Shown piece by piece: positions 22,829 to 34,489 of a DNA stretch of 64,000 bases. A program made the position numbers and the translations under genes. Position 1 is the first letter of the stretch. Every line of letters begins with the position of its first letter. Source of the DNA: Cadophora sp. MPI-SDFR-AT-0126 (lineage: Eukaryota; Ascomycota; Leotiomycetes; Helotiales; Ploettnerulaceae); NCBI GenBank assembly GCA_020747065.1, contig JAGMVK010000017.1, positions 1,178,001 to 1,242,000 on the forward strand, read 5' to 3'. The notes beneath the pieces are model-generated. The model had not been told where the DNA came from. It did not search any database and saw only the letters and a list, made by a program, of their open reading frames with translations.

Positions 22829-25539
22829 ATGACGGCTCCCGCAGCAATCATCGGCCTAGACAAAACCCGAAAGCTTTTCCCTGCGAATTCTAATATGGAA
22901 AGTGATCTAGCTGGAAAAGAAGTCCCCAATTCGAGTATCCCGTCATGCGAAAGCTGTCGAAAGCGCAAATTGAAGTGTCCCCGGCAGCTCCCATCGTGCC
23001 TCAATTGTGAGAAATTTGGTAGGTGCTCACCTGAAAGCCGCGGTAGTGATGTGAATTTGCTGATTGTTCAAAGGGGTCGCTTGTGTGTATGACCACGACA
23101 GGAAAAGACCTGGACTTAAAGTCGGGGCGGTCGAAAGCCTTAGCAGGCGTCTGGGTACACTCCCAATTAATGACCGCTCCTGTCTGGCTGGGAGCAGGCG
23201 CATTGTAACCGAGCTAATCTAAAGTGGCAGAAATTATCGAAAATGCTCTGCCTATCTCTTTGGAGCGCAGGCAAGCGACTTTGCCATGCAGCCCCATTGA
23301 ATCCGATACGAATGAGAAAGAAGGCGCTGATTCGCAACAACAATCTCTGAAACCAGTTGTTGGGGTGCTCTCTTCTTTAGTGAAAGAAATTCACAGTCTC
23401 AGCTCGGCAATCTCATCATTGCAGCAATATTCACAAGCATCCAGTCCTGAAGCCCGATCTTTCAAAAGAAAGCGAACCGAGAATGTTTCAGATGCCGCCG
23501 ATACAGCTTCCCATGGAAGTTGTGGCCCGAAGACTGCGACCCTGGAGACACTGGACTATCTCGACGATAGCTATGCCAATGACATGTTCGATTGCTATTT
23601 CCTATTTATCCACCCTTGGATTTCTATTCTCCACGAGCCGAGCTTTCGCAATCATTACCAAGCTCAGTCAAGAAAGGAACGATCGAGACCAATTATACAC
23701 GCTATAGTCATCGCCACCCAGCGCTTGATGGGGAAGAACGAGGTCCCTCCATCAAGTTATCTCCAAGACGAACAGGTAGTGAGGGCAAGGCAATTAGTTT
23801 TGCACACTGCTGCAGACAACATAAGTCTTGAGAATTTACAGGCGTTACTTATTTTGACTTACATCGAGTTAGCCGATGGCAACTCGGATCGAGTTTGCTC
23901 ACTACTGGGCGTGATAGCAAGGCAGATTGAGTACTTGCAACTGTCACAAGAAGATACTATCCAAAGAGACAACGAGGGCATATTCAGATCACCAGGCAAT
24001 GCCTTAGCTTCAACAGAATGGATAGAAGAAGAGGAAAAGCGAAGAGCATTCTGGAATGCCTTTCTGCTTGATAGGTGCTATGCAAGCATAACTGGATGCA
24101 AGCCTTGCTTCTCCGGCGCCACTATCAACCGAAGACTCCCAGTGTGCGCCAGCTTTTGGTTGACCAATCAACCACAAACAACACCATATCTGCAGATCTC
24201 AGATTCATCATCACCAAGCCTACATTATTCGATGGACTCCAAGCCGTCCCCAGCAAGAGCTGAGCTTACCAAAGGCATTGCAGTCAATAGCTATGAAGCT
24301 TCCACTCCATTATCTGGCATGGGCTCGCTAGCTTTCTATTTAGAGTCTGTGGAGACAATGAGCATGGTGATGATACATGTTCTACACCAGTCATTGGACT
24401 TCAGTAGTAGAGATGAGGTGTCCCGGTGGCTGGCTCGTATCAAAGAAATTGACTTGTCGCTGATGCGGTGAGTAGCATTTCCACACTTTCACATTTCCCA
24501 AGTCTACAAGTGTGCAAGGTATCCAACAAACCACAGAATATTCCTTCCTTCAAGGTCAATACTAATATGAAGACAAGTTGGAAAATGCGTCTTCCGCAAC
24601 AGTGGGCCGATTCCGGGGTCTCCCGCAGCATCGTACGAGGCGTCATGGACTCCGCTATGACTGTAGCAAACTCAACTCACAACACCTGTTTAATTCTTCT
24701 TCATGAGCAAATCGCATATCCTTCTGCGGAGTTGGACTGGATCCGACTTCCCCGTCTTTCCAGTGCGGAAGTGTGCTTGGGCGCTGCCATCGAAGTCTGT
24801 AAAATCATCAGAAAATTCCTCGAACAAAGCAACATACGATTCCCACTGCCTCCACAACTTGGGGTGTGTGCATTTGTAAGCGCTAATACTCTATTACGTG
24901 AGTTCATCTCAAATATTTGCAGTCCCGATCTCGTCAAGTCACTTACATCCGCCAGGACACTGGCGATACTTTGCTGCCCCGCTTGCACAGGAGTTCTGGT
25001 CGCTCGTTTATTGCCTCGATGACATGGCTTCTCGGTGGCAAACACCCACCGAAATGCCACAAGAGAAGCAGTCGACCTCTTTATTTTCACGATTCGCCGA
25101 GTGCCTACGAGACAAGCATTCTAGATGCGAATTTGACCCCTCCTATCAAGTCGGCAAAGCTATGCCTTTGCAAGAGTACACGCCTGAAGCTAGTGGGTCT
25201 TACACACGGCATTTTATCTCGCCCGACGAGCTGCCTGCTTTCGTAAAGAAACGGTCTCAACTCAGCTTCGTCGTATCATCAAATGTGGCATCAATGCCTA
25301 GTATTAGGGACAACTCTCTTGTAGAAGTCCTGAGGACGCCCAACCATCAGGAGAGAGGGAATCTCGATCACCGGCCTAACATACCGTGGAATGCAGTGCC
25401 GGCATATGTGGAGCCCTTGAATGAGAGCTTGATCGAAGAAGATCTGTTGGGAATACCAGGGGTCTTTACATTTCAGGACTTCACAGGCATGGACCGAATA
25501 GTAAATTTTGATGAGATGATGCCTGAGTGGTATTTCTAA
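22829..25539 (+). CDS. Zn(II)2Cys6 transcription factor with fungal-specific regulatory domain
   Basis: Five exons (22829-23018, 23074-23154, 23225-24467, 24578-24897, 24956-25539) give about 805 residues. The binuclear zinc cluster is completed only by splicing: C40-x2-C43-x6-C50-x6-C57-x2-C60 in exon 1 and C67 in exon 2, with exact family spacing. The linker KRPGLKVGAVESLSRRL is typical of this class. The middle-homology region follows (YFLFIHPWISILHEPSF, then LQALLILTYIELADG and RRAFWNAFLLDRCYA), then the HNTCLILLHEQIAYPSA block of the fungal trans domain. Intron 3 is 110 bp with a clear ACTAAT branch site. Adjacency to the glucuronidase/porter pair suggests it controls them. The initiator could also be Met23. 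The stop codon abuts the AT-rich block, so the 3' UTR lies in RIP-type sequence. Confidence 0.9.
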
Positions 25540-25731
25540 GTTATAATATTATAGCCTATATACTACAATAGGTGATATAAGGCACGATAGAATTAGAACT
25601 CTAAGGGTTAGTTATATATTGTAGAGGGGAAGACTTCAATCTCTACACGGTAAGAGAGTAGTAAATGTATAGTACATAAGGTATAAGGTTTACGAAATAA
25701 TAGATAGGCGGAATTAAAAGATATCATATAT

Positions 25732-25947
25732 TGTAATGAGGCGCATATTCAGAATTAGGGTATTGCCTTAGGTAATCTTAGTTACGAGCCTTAGCGAGCT
25801 CCCTCCGCTTATAAGAGCTTTCTTTTACTTATAGAATTAGAAAATTAAAGACTTTTTTTACCTTGAATTTTAGTTATAAGTGGTTTCTTATATTTTACTC
25901 CTAGGTTTAGTGATTTACTTAGTTTTATATTATCCTAAGTCTTTATA
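25732..25947 (+). repeat. LTR copy A of family 1
   Basis: 216 bp beginning TGTAATGAGG and ending CTTTATA. It shares most of its length with copies B and C, including the GCGCATATTCAGAATTAGGG start and the GGTATTGCCTTAGGTAA core. Probably the 5' LTR of the gag-protease element that follows. No target duplication can be matched with copy C, perhaps because of RIP. Confidence 0.75.
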
Positions 25948-28900
25948 TCTAGTGATTTATATAAGGAGAAAAATTATTAGGATTTTGTTTTTATACGATT
26001 TATATAAAAATATCTTATTTTATATTTAGAATTATTATGATTTAAAATTAATAATAATATTAATAACTTTATTTCTGCCCTTAGTAAGCTAGAAGCCCTT
26101 TACCTTAGTATTAATAAAAGAAAATAAATTAAAAGACTTATAATATAATTAATATAAAAGCCGAAATAGATCTCCTTATTTTAATAAGACTAGTATAGGC
26201 TTATTATTATTAAATCTAATACCTTAAGGTAGCTTTAGAAATTAAGTTTAATTATAAAGATACTATAGCTTTTCTTAAAAAGGAATAAGTACTAGGACCT
26301 TAGAATAAAAATTAATAGTTTAGAACTAAAAACCTGGAACTTCTCTTAGACTAATATCTTAAGTTAATTATAAAGCTTAGTTTTAAAGGTAATTTTAATT
26401 CTCTTACTTATTTTAAATATTCTATTAAAATTATTAAGATAGAATTTAGTTTAGATTTATTATTAAGTAAAAACCTTAAATAAAGGGAGTAGAAAGTTAC
26501 TTATAATCTTAGATTATAAGTTAGTTTAATATAAAAAATATACTAATTCTTTTTTTAATAAAAAAAATCGAAAATTAATATCTTTACTTTTTTACTTATT
26601 TCTAGAACTTCTAAAAGAATTATTAAGTTTTAGTAAACTAGTACTTAAGCCTTTTAAAACTTATTAAATTTTTTTTTATCTAATATTTTTAATACTTTTA
26701 AAGAACTAAATTCCTTAATCTTTTAAGATAAATTATTCTCTTTTATTAAACTTTACTTTAATTAGAATATAGCTAATTTATTAAAATAGGACTTACTTTA
26801 GTTAATAAAGAGTAAGATATTTTTTTCTAGGTCTAAGGAAATACTTTTCTTTATAAGAATTAATATTTCTAATTTCTTAGAATAGTATAAAGAAATCTGT
26901 AATAATTACTTTATCTTTACTATAGAATAGGTTCTTTATTTCTCTTACTATTGTAATAAGGCGTATATTCAGAATCAGGGTATTGCCTTAGGTAACCTTA
27001 ATTATAAATCTTAGTAAGCTCCTTTCGCTTATAAGAGCTCTCTTTTACTTATAGAATTAAAAAAATTAAAGATTTTTTCTATCTTAAATTTTAGTTATAA
27101 GTAGCTTCTTATGTTTTACTCCTAGGTTTAGTAACCTACTTAGTTTTTATGTTATCCCAGGTCTTTACACTATTACGATAGTACTTATAAGAATATAATT
27201 AAGACTATACTTAAGTGGAAGAAGTATAGAAACTAGGATATTCTTTTTAAAGCCTTAAAAGCTAAATTCTAAGAGTATAATTAATAGTAAATTAGGAATA
27301 TTATGAAATTTCTTTAGGAGTTTATAATAATAACTAGGATTAGTAAGAACTTTAAGAATTATTACTAATTTTATACTTAAGTATTAGAAGCTTTTCTATA
27401 GAAGGAGGTACTTAGTAAAGTTGATTAAAGTTAATTATTTCTTCTTAGTATTCTAAAAGGACTTAGAAATAAGCTTATTAAGTATTATAAGATTAATAAT
27501 TTAGCTTTAGAAATCTATAAGAAATATAAAGAATTCCGTGATAATATACTTAAATTAATAAAGAGTAAGTAAATTATTAAAGTACTCTAGTAAGAAAAGA
27601 CTTTAATTACTAAGTATACTTAGGAAATTTAAGACTTAATTAAAGAATATATCTAGTATCTTATTATAATAGAAGCTACGAAAAAGAAGCTTATAGTAAT
27701 ACCTTTTATAAAGCAAGTAGTTACTAAAGTAGAGAAAGAAGATTTAGAGTAAATAATTTTAAATTTTATAAATCTAAAAATTAATAGATTTTATAATAAG
27801 ATTAAGAAATTTATAATTAATATATAAATATAATATACCTTAGAATTTGGATATTAGTATTAGAATAGTTTTTAATAATTTTATTTAGAACTTAATTACT
27901 TAAACTATACTTAATAAGATATATAAAGTAATTAAGTTAATATAGGTAAAAGTATAGAAGTTAATACTATAAGATATAAAAAGAAGTTAAGAGTTTATAA
28001 TTTCTATAAGAGAAAGTTTAGGATAGAACCTTACTAGTTTAGGAATAAATACTTAATCTTTTACTTCTATATTAATAATAGAGTTTATTATATTAATAAG
28101 TATAGAAAGCTTTATTATAGCCTAAATAAAAAAGAAACTAAAGAAGCGATTAAAAAGTAAGGGATAGCGTAGATTAGCGTGATTAGACTTAAGATTATTA
28201 GAATAAAATAGGACTTAGATTTAGAAGCTTAAATTTTTTTTTTTTAAATCTATATTATTATAAAGCCTTTTATTTATAATACTAAGTTAAACTTAAAAGC
28301 TATAACTAATTTAGGTAAAAAGATAATTACTACTATTTATATATCTAAAAATATAAAGCTTAGATAGGTAAAAATTAATACTAGTATAAGAACTAAGTAA
28401 GCTTTTTTAAGTAAAGTATAAAAGTAAAGAGTAAAGTAAAAGAGAGATTATAAGATTATCTTAAATAAAGTAAATTAAGAGTCTAAATAATTTAAGATCG
28501 CTAATAATAATTAGGAAATAGATGATATAAATAGTAGTCCTAAAATAGAGATTATTAAGGAAGGTACTAGGGCTAGGAGGTAAAAGAAAATAAGCTAGTA
28601 AAGAATTATTAAAGTACTAAAATAAGAGAAATTCCTTAATAAATATATTATCTCTTTTACTTAAGAGAGTATAATTAATATTATTATAAATTAGAACTTA
28701 AAAGTTAAGATTAAGGATCTTTATAGCTTATAAACTTGATAGGATAGAATAATAAATTAAACTATTCCCTTAGCACTAATTAAAGGGGGCTCTAATATTT
28801 ATATTAATCTAATTAAAGAGGATAAAATTAATAAACTTAAATCCGGTACTTTTAATACTATAAATATTAGTAAAATTAATATAGAAAATATTAAAACCCT

Positions 28901-29960
28901 TATGAGCTTTATTACTAAATAAAATGAAATAATTAGGAATTATCTAGAATTTACTATATAAATCTCTAAAATATAAGTAGTAGTTGTAAGAAAAATTAGA
29001 GTTTAAGCTATAGTGAACTTTAGGTCTAAAGTTAATATTATTAATAAAGCTATTACTAAAGTAGCCTAATTACTTATTATTTTTTATAAGGCTATAATCT
29101 TTTGAACTATTACTAGAGATTAAGTAATCTTTAATAAGAAGATTAAGAATATTACTATTAATATTAAGAGTATTAAGAACTACATTAACTTCTTTATTAT
29201 TAAGGATACTAGTTATGATTTATTACTCGGAATATCGTTTATTCTTAAGAATTACTTAGGTTTTAAGTACTCTAGTAATAAGGTAATAATTATAATATTT
29301 ATAGATATAGCTTATACTAGAACTAAGCAGGTTATTATTACTAGAGACTCTACTAATATTAGAGATAGATTAGAAAACACCTAACTAGTATATATACTAA
29401 AGTAAGTACTAGTATAAAGAGAGACTTAGATAAACTAGAATAGGAGGTCTTTACTTCTAATCTAGGATTATAAGTTAAGGTAAAGAGTTTTATAGGAATT
29501 ACTGGCACTAAGTTACTAGATTAGGATATAATAAAAAGAAAATAGTAAAAAAACTGTAATTTAATTTATAAGCTAGGATTATAGGTAATTATAAGTAAAA
29601 TATATTCAATTTAATTAGACTTAAAAGGCAAAGAGTTTATATTTATTATTAATAATAATCCTTTACTATAAGCTGAAATTAAGATTATAGATATTAATAT
29701 ACTTTATAAAAAGAAAGTAAATAAGATAAGGCTAGTAGATCTTAGGACTTTAGATAAAAATATACCTAGGAAAATCAATAACTAATTTAAGTAAAATAAG
29801 AAAGTATAATTACCTTAATCTAGGAGATTATTTATAAATTATATTACTAGTTGATTTTTAAATAAAGAATTAGGATACTAGCTTATATAGGAAATATTCA
29901 ATTAATTAATTATTAATAAGTAATTAATAATAAAAGAATAGGAATTACTATTTTAAATAC
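25948..29960 (+). pseudogene. Degenerate gag-protease region of a family 1 LTR element (no reverse transcriptase seen)
   Basis: Plus-strand reading gives scattered retroelement similarity with many TAA/TAG stops. A gag-type segment (...SNFLE-YKEICNNYFIF...) is split by solo LTR copy B and resumes after it (STYKNIIKTILKWKKY). Near 29,205-29,250 there is a retropepsin-like C-terminal motif, SYDLLLG, preceded near 29,030 by a KVNIINKA segment resembling the residues after the catalytic Asp. LTR copy C follows without recognisable reverse transcriptase or integrase. So the unit looks like a gag-protease-only, non-autonomous element, or a composite. It is thoroughly inactivated. Coordinates are those of the internal region, solo LTR included. 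Confidence 0.55.
26952..27169 (+). mobile_element. Solo LTR copy B of family 1, inserted in the gag region
   Basis: 218 bp, beginning TGTAATAAGG and ending CTTTACA, flanked by CTAT on both sides (26948-26951 and 27170-27173). Removing it and one CTAT restores a continuous gag-like frame across the site. It is a solo LTR left by recombination of a full insertion into an older copy of its own family. Confidence 0.8.
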
Positions 29961-30178
29961 TATAATAAGGCGTATATTCAGAATTAAGGTATTGCCTTAA
30001 GTAACCTTAATTACGAGCCTTAGCGATCTCCCTTCGCTTATAAGAGTTCCTTTCTACTTATAAAATTAGAAAAATTAAAGATTTTTTCTACTTTAAATTT
30101 CAGCTATAAGTAGCTTCTTATATTTTACTCCTAGGTTTAGTAATCTACTTAGTTTTTACGTTATCCCAGGTCTTTATA
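29961..30178 (+). repeat. LTR copy C of family 1
   Basis: 218 bp, beginning TATAATAAGG (TG changed to TA) and ending CTTTATA. Very close to copy B over its full length; differences are mainly C/T and G/A transitions. Probably the 3' LTR of the gag-protease unit. Confidence 0.75.
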
Positions 30179-32367
30179 CTACTACTAACGATTATAGCTA
30201 TAAAGCTTTTATTCTACTTACTACCTTAATATCTTCTACTATTAGATTTTCGAATAAAAGTAGCTATAATAGCTTTATAAGTTTTAGAAGACTAAGACTA
30301 ATAGCTATTATACTTATTAATCTTAATCTCTAGCCTAGAGTTATTACTACTAAGATCTAAACTCTTATCTTAGATATTATTATTAGTATATTTACAACTA
30401 AACTTACTTATTAGGCCCTCTAGTTTATTTAAGCTCTAATTCTTAGTCTACTCTAATATCTTTAGCTTTAGTAGCTATATCCGCTCTTATATAAAGATAA
30501 ACCCTTTTACTTTAATACTCCTTTTCTTATCTACTTAAAACTCTTTAGTCTTTTCTTATCTATACATCTTAAGTCCTTAAGTACTACATATACTAATAAA
30601 TTAGAAAATATTCTATATATTCTAATACTAACTATTACTAAATATCTACTACTATATATTCTATAAAATACTATAGAGTATAATAAGGTAAGAGTAAAAA
30701 AAAAGCTTTATTTTCTTAGAATTAATATATATAATTAAAAACCATATTATTTATTCCTTTAGATCTTAATTATAATTAATCTTTATTAATATAATAAAAG
30801 TGAAATATAATAAGTATAAGAGAATTTAATACATTAGGTAAATAAGGTAAAAGAACTTATTTAATTACTTATTTACGTGTCTATATCCTAGATATTACTT
30901 AATTAACTCGAAGCTCTTTTATAAAATAGCTTAGTATAGCTTATTACTCTAGCTATAGTATTCTTAGCTATCTTTCTAGAGAAATAAGAAATTAAGAAGA
31001 TTAATTACTCTTTTAAATTATACTTTATTCCTAATTATAAAATAAAGTAGACTAATAATCTTATTAATAAAAAATATCCACTTTATATAACTCTAATAAA
31101 ACTAAATATCTCTCTTCTACTTAATTATATCAGATATTAATTTGAAAGATTACTTATAGAATTTAAGTATAAGCTTCTATATATCTATATTAAACTATTT
31201 AAAGTTTAATATATAAAGATATTTAAGCTACTTACTTAGGAGAGCTTTACTACGCTATATATTATACTAATTATACTAAGACTCAGCTTGATTAAACTAA
31301 ATATAAATGTCTCGGAGGTTTTTAATTACTCGCTACTATTATCTATACTTCTTATATATTAGTATATTCCCTACTAGAATATTCTCTCTATATAGTACTA
31401 TAAATTACTATATTACTTAATTAATCTTTAGTAAGAACTAGCTCAGTCTATATCATTTAATAGTCTATTATATCTCTAAACTTTCTTTCATAATTAGCTT
31501 TTTATTATAAAGACTCTTTTAGTAATTCTTATATAAGTGTAATTTATATTAAATTAAGTTACAACTATAGTAAAACTAAAGCGCTCTTAACGTAGTTACT
31601 ATAATAATTATTTCTAGTAGTGAATATATTATAGTAATATATATAAGAACGTGCTTAAAGAGGAAATAGTACTTATTAATCTATATATAGAGAAAATTAA
31701 GAAGCTCTTTTATAAGGATAATATAATAAAAGAGTAGAGATAGAGTAATATTAATCTTATTATTATATAAATCCTATTAGCACTACTACTAAATAATCTC
31801 CTTTATTATTATTAGGAAGATATAGTATTCTTCTTAAATACTATACGACCTCTATTAGTTATTAACTAAGTTTATATAAGCGCGTTTCTTATTATAGAGA
31901 TAACTAAACTTATAAACGCTTTTTAAAAAGGTAATACTTCTACTCTCTTACTAAAGTAATTAAATATATCTAAGGTCTAAAGCTAAATTCTTAAGGGACT
32001 TATTATTAAAGATATATATTTTTAATATATTAAATAAAGTCTTAATTAAAGTATAGAACTAAGAGTATATTAATCTATCTTGGCTCTCTTTCCCTTATAG
32101 CGCTATAAAGAAGGTCTAGATTATTATATCTTATATAATTACTTAGAGATATATTATATATTTAGAATTTCCCTTAACAATACTTCTATTAGTATTAAGA
32201 ATAGTCTACGTTTCTATATATATATCTAAGTAATACTTCTTTTATAAGAATACCTCTATCTTATAATTTTCTAGAATATAATCGTATAATAGAGTACTAT
32301 CTTCTAATATAATTTACTTTATAAGATTAATAAATATATGATCTTTATTATAGAACTATAAGTTAGT
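30179..32367. other. Unclassified RIP-degraded sequence, left of the Gypsy element
   Basis: About 2.2 kb of AT-rich, stop-laden sequence. Together with the sequence right of the Gypsy element (from 41,995) it probably formed one older repeat, because the Gypsy TTAGT duplication marks an insertion between them. I cannot assign a family in either strand. Confidence 0.45.
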
Positions 32368-32589
32368 TGTAACGTTGAAGTGACGGAAGTGCTGGAAATA
32401 GGGGTACTCAGGTTTAGCCGGAATATTACCGGACGGAAGTCGGACCAGATTCGTGTATATATAGGACCGCTCCTCTTATAAGGGCTCCTTACCTTCTTAT
32501 TTCCTTTGTACTAGACTTATAATATTACTATCTACTTACCCTCTTACTTCTATACTTAATACTACACTTAGTAATATTGCGTTGTTATA
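32368..32589 (+). repeat. 5' LTR of the Gypsy element
   Basis: 222 bp starting TGTAACGTTG and ending TTGTTATA. Contains the TATATATAGGACCGCTCC stretch that likely includes the promoter. Differs from the 3' LTR mostly by transitions. Confidence 0.9.
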
Positions 32590-32699
32590 TTAAATAAGAA
32601 GATTATTCCTACCGGGGATAGCTTATATAATATCCTACTACTTAAAAGATATAATCGACTAATTCTTATCTAAATCGCTCCTAATTACTATTCTTAAAG

Positions 32700-34450
32700 A
32701 GTTAGGATTCTAGAGATCTCTTAAATAAACTAATGAACTAGGGTTTAGTTCTACTTATTATAAATTAGTATAATTAAAGTAGAGTAGTCTTTATTAATAA
32801 AGACTCTAAATAACCTCCTCTATATAGAGGCTGTTGTGGATAAATTTGAGGTATTATAATTACTGCTACTAGAATCCTTAAGTTTATAAAACTTTCTTAA
32901 ACTACTTTCGTTCCTCTTCAGAACGTAACTGCGTAACTCTTACTACGTGTAGAGTTGCGGCGTATAAAAACTACCTTAATGCTAATATCTCTTACTAGGA
33001 AATTATGAAGTGTCTCTTTAATACTCCTAGAACCCCTATTTTAGGACTAACTTAAATTACGCTTGAATCTTCTTTTATTCCTATTATAAATACTATTAAT
33101 ATAGTAGGTTCGTTTAGTGAAGCTACTAATAATACTCTTAATTCTCTAACTCTAGCCGGAAGCTTTTCTGGCCATAGGACTTAAGGTAATAAAAGTAAAG
33201 GTTATATAAATTAAGATAAGAGAGACTTTAGTAACTTAGATATATTAAGAGGAATTATTTAATCTATAGAAAATTGAAATCGTACTTAAGAGGCCTCCTT
33301 AGCTTATATCAAGTAATTACTAATTTTTACTTAAGCTACGCTAGTAGTACCCCTTACTAATCCTACCTTAATTCCCCTTAGAACTATACTACTAATTATT
33401 CGATTAACGGAAAGAGATGAATCCACAGGTTAGAGTAAACGTACTCCGTTTAAGCTAGAAAATACCCCTCTTACTATATTTAGGGCGGAATCGGATACCC
33501 CTTAGGGACCTAAGGTATAACTTATAGAAAAGATCTCTCCCTTAGATAATAGAACTAACCCGACATTTAAGTAATAGAAAGCTTTAGTTAAAGATCAATT
33601 AGAGATTAACGCGAGTTTTTACCTAAATGCTTAAGTATAGCGAGCTTTAGTATAAGGATTAATTACTAGCTTAGCCCACTTTTACTTAGAGCCTTAATAC
33701 CTATCTGAAATTAATACATTCTGGATAGCCTAGGAAATAATTTCTTTACTAGAGACTTACTTCCTTACTAGAAATGAAGTCTACGAGACTCGTACTAAGT
33801 TCTTTAATATAAATATATAAGAACTAGACTACATATGTGAAACCTTTACTTAATTTTGTGTAAGATTCCAGAATACTGTAATCTAAAGAAATATAGCTTA
33901 TATAAAATAGTTCTTCTTTATATAGCTTAAAATTACCCTCTAGCTTTATACTACTACTATATCAGTTAAGAGCTTATAATAAGACAACTACACGGCGATA
34001 GTAACTTATCTTATCTTAATTAATACTAATAAGCAACAAAATACGTAACTTAACTCATCTTTTACTAGCCTCTGTAAATTAGATTCTCCCTAAAGGACAG
34101 CTAGGTTAGGCCCTTTTTAAAAGACTTTCGGACTACTTACTTCTTAATTAATACTTAAATTTACTTCTTTTCTTAATACTCTCTTCTACTGCTACTTAAT
34201 ACCGCAGACCTTTATAACTCTTACTCTATTGCGTCGGGAGGGCATATAGAAACCTTAAGGAGGTTCTAGCGACTTGTAGGTAAAGTATTATAAGTGCGGA
34301 AAGTTTAGATACTATAAGTCAGACTATCCTGAATTAACTAAGGTTTAGGTCCTTAATAAGGAGGAAGTTAATAATAATACTGAAGAGATAGTGGAGAGTA
34401 AGGAAAATTAAGTATAGGAAAACGAAGAGGCCTAGGGAAAGACTCCTTTT
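32700..34450 (+). pseudogene. Gag region of the Gypsy element (degenerate)
   Basis: A capsid-type region rich in broken frames, ending with a recognisable zinc-knuckle relic near 34,285-34,335: a Cys-x2-Cys pair (YKCGKF) followed by YYKSDYPE, in which the second His/Cys ligands have decayed to Tyr. Boundaries are approximate. It precedes the pol region, as in other Gypsy elements. Confidence 0.6.
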
Positions 34451-34489
34451 TAGGCTTACGTAAATATAATCTATTAAAACTTGATTTGA

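Noticed and set aside
25732..30178. Calling LTR copies A and C a proven pair
   Set aside because: Their outer flanks do not show a matching target duplication, so they are annotated separately, with the pairing only suggested.
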